Shown: positions 6,251 to 6,983 of the stretch, piece by piece
Position numbering within the stretch: position 1 is the first letter of the stretch
Layout of the letters: each line of letters begins with the position of its first letter
NCBI GenBank assembly: GCA_030679805.1
Contig: JAUXST010000475.1
Coordinates: 1-6,983 of the forward strand
DNA from: Reyranella sp.
GTDB lineage: Bacteria > Pseudomonadota > Alphaproteobacteria > Reyranellales > Reyranellaceae
DNA: 6,983 bases
Reading direction: 5' to 3'
The notes under the pieces: model-generated
What the model saw: the letters and a program-made list of their open reading frames with translations, nothing else
Database searches by the model: none
Told to the model about the DNA's origin: nothing
Position numbers and translations under genes: made by a program

Positions 6251-6983
6251 CTATTTCTTCTCGACCGCCGCGGTCAGCTCAGGAACGATCTGGAACAGAT
6301 CGCCGACGATGCCGTAGTCAGCCACCTGGAAGATCGGCGCTTCCTCGTCCTTGTTGATCGCCACGATGGTCTTGCTGTCCTTCATCCCGGCGAGATGCTG
6401 GATCGCGCCGGAAATGCCGATGGCAATATAGAGGTCGGGGGCGACCACCTTGCCGGTCTGCCCGACCTGATAATCGTTCGGAACGTAGCCCGCGTCCACC
6501 GCCGCGCGGCTGGCGCCGAGGCCCGCGCCCAGCTTGTCGGCCAGGGTCTCGAGCATCTTGAAGTTCTCGCCACTGGCCAAGCCACGCCCACCCGACACGA
6601 CGATCTTGGCGCTTGTCAGTTCGGGCCGCTCGCTCTTGGAGAGCTCGGCGCCCACGAACGACGACAGGCCGCTGCCGCCCGTCCCGCCGATCTGCTCGAT
6701 CGCGGCCGAACCGCTGCCGGCGACGGCCTTGAAGTTGGTCGGGCGGATCGTCACGACCTTGATCTTGTCGCTCGACTGCACGGTGGCCATGGCGTTGCCG
6801 GCATAGATCGGCCGCACGAAGGTATCGGGCGAGACGACCTGGATGGCCTCGGAGACCTGCGCCACGTCGAGCAGTGCCGCGACACGCGGGGCGATGTTCT
6901 TGCCGACGGAATCGGCTGCCATCACGACGTGGCTGTAGTTCGGCGCCAGCTTGACCACGAGCGGCGCGATGTCTTCGGCCAGC
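6251..6983 (-). CDS. etfA: Electron transfer flavoprotein subunit alpha, C-terminal part (start lies beyond the right edge)
   Basis: EtfA and EtfB form a cytoplasmic FAD heterodimer that takes electrons from acyl-CoA and related dehydrogenases and passes them to ETF-ubiquinone oxidoreductase. The visible 243 residues begin LAEDIAPLVVKLAPNYSHVV and lack the first ~65-70 of a usual ~310. Seen: the end of the alpha/beta N-terminal domain (APNYSHVVMAADSVGKN), then the FAD-binding domain with VVSGGRGL, GASRAAVDAGYVPNDYQVGQTGK, the IAIGISGAIQHLAGM segment and the C-terminal NKDEEAPIFQVADYGIVGDLFQIVPEL, which are all family hallmarks. A GTG at 6958 is an internal valine codon (LVVKL), not a start, because homology continues upstream of it. 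hbd follows after 35 bp, and etfB is expected just outside the window on the same strand. Confidence 0.97.
   Translation of the reverse strand, partial: LAEDIAPLVVKLAPNYSHVVMAADSVGKNIAPRVAALLDVAQVSEAIQVVSPDTFVRPIYAGNAMATVQSSDKIKVVTIRPTNFKAVAGSGSAAIEQIGGTGGSGLSSFVGAELSKSERPELTSAKIVVSGGRGLASGENFKMLETLADKLGAGLGASRAAVDAGYVPNDYQVGQTGKVVAPDLYIAIGISGAIQHLAGMKDSKTIVAINKDEEAPIFQVADYGIVGDLFQIVPELTAAVEKK

Noticed and set aside
5313..6317. Plus-strand 334-codon open frame opposite hbd.
   Set aside because: It is antisense to a complete hbd whose catalytic residues are all present, and its translation has the usual shadow-frame composition.

Overview
The window is a GC-rich stretch of an alphaproteobacterial chromosome. 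Three things point there. The lysA frame is followed at once by a membrane protein of the DUF4175/TIGR02302 type, a family I know only from Alphaproteobacteria. argH lies directly upstream of lysA, with a TlpA-like thioredoxin gene divergent from argH. An etfA-hbd pair lies nearby, as in many members of this class. I cannot name the genus with confidence. There are no tRNA or rRNA genes, insertion sequences, CRISPR arrays or phage genes.

Left block (1-3682, all minus strand, transcribed right to left): argH (argininosuccinate lyase), lysA (diaminopimelate decarboxylase) and the first ~309 codons of the DUF4175 gene, which runs off the left edge. The gaps are 10 and 13 bp and each downstream gene has a clear Shine-Dalgarno sequence, so this looks like one operon. 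It joins the last step of arginine synthesis and the last step of lysine synthesis to an uncharacterised membrane protein.

Middle (3718-4272, plus strand): a small exported TlpA-type thioredoxin. It starts only 35 bp from the argH start and runs convergently, with a 23 bp gap, into the next minus-strand gene.

Right block (4296-6983, all minus strand): the C-terminal 243 residues of etfA (electron transfer flavoprotein alpha), then hbd (3-hydroxybutyryl-CoA dehydrogenase), both serving fatty-acid or butanoate oxidation. Two extra reading frames follow. The first (5332-4838) starts 10 bp after hbd with a clear signal peptide but has an in-frame TGA at its 29th codon; beyond it the same frame stays open for 135 codons. 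Its end overlaps by 4 bp (ATGA) the start of the second, a 181-residue exported, cysteine-rich protein of unknown function. The first frame has a lower GC content and looser codon use than its neighbours and is best read as a gene broken by one nonsense change, although recoding or a sequencing error cannot be excluded from one sequence.

Most of the window is ordinary housekeeping. The part most worth a second look is the two-gene exported-protein module at 4296-5332. I found no convincing evidence of a large novel system.
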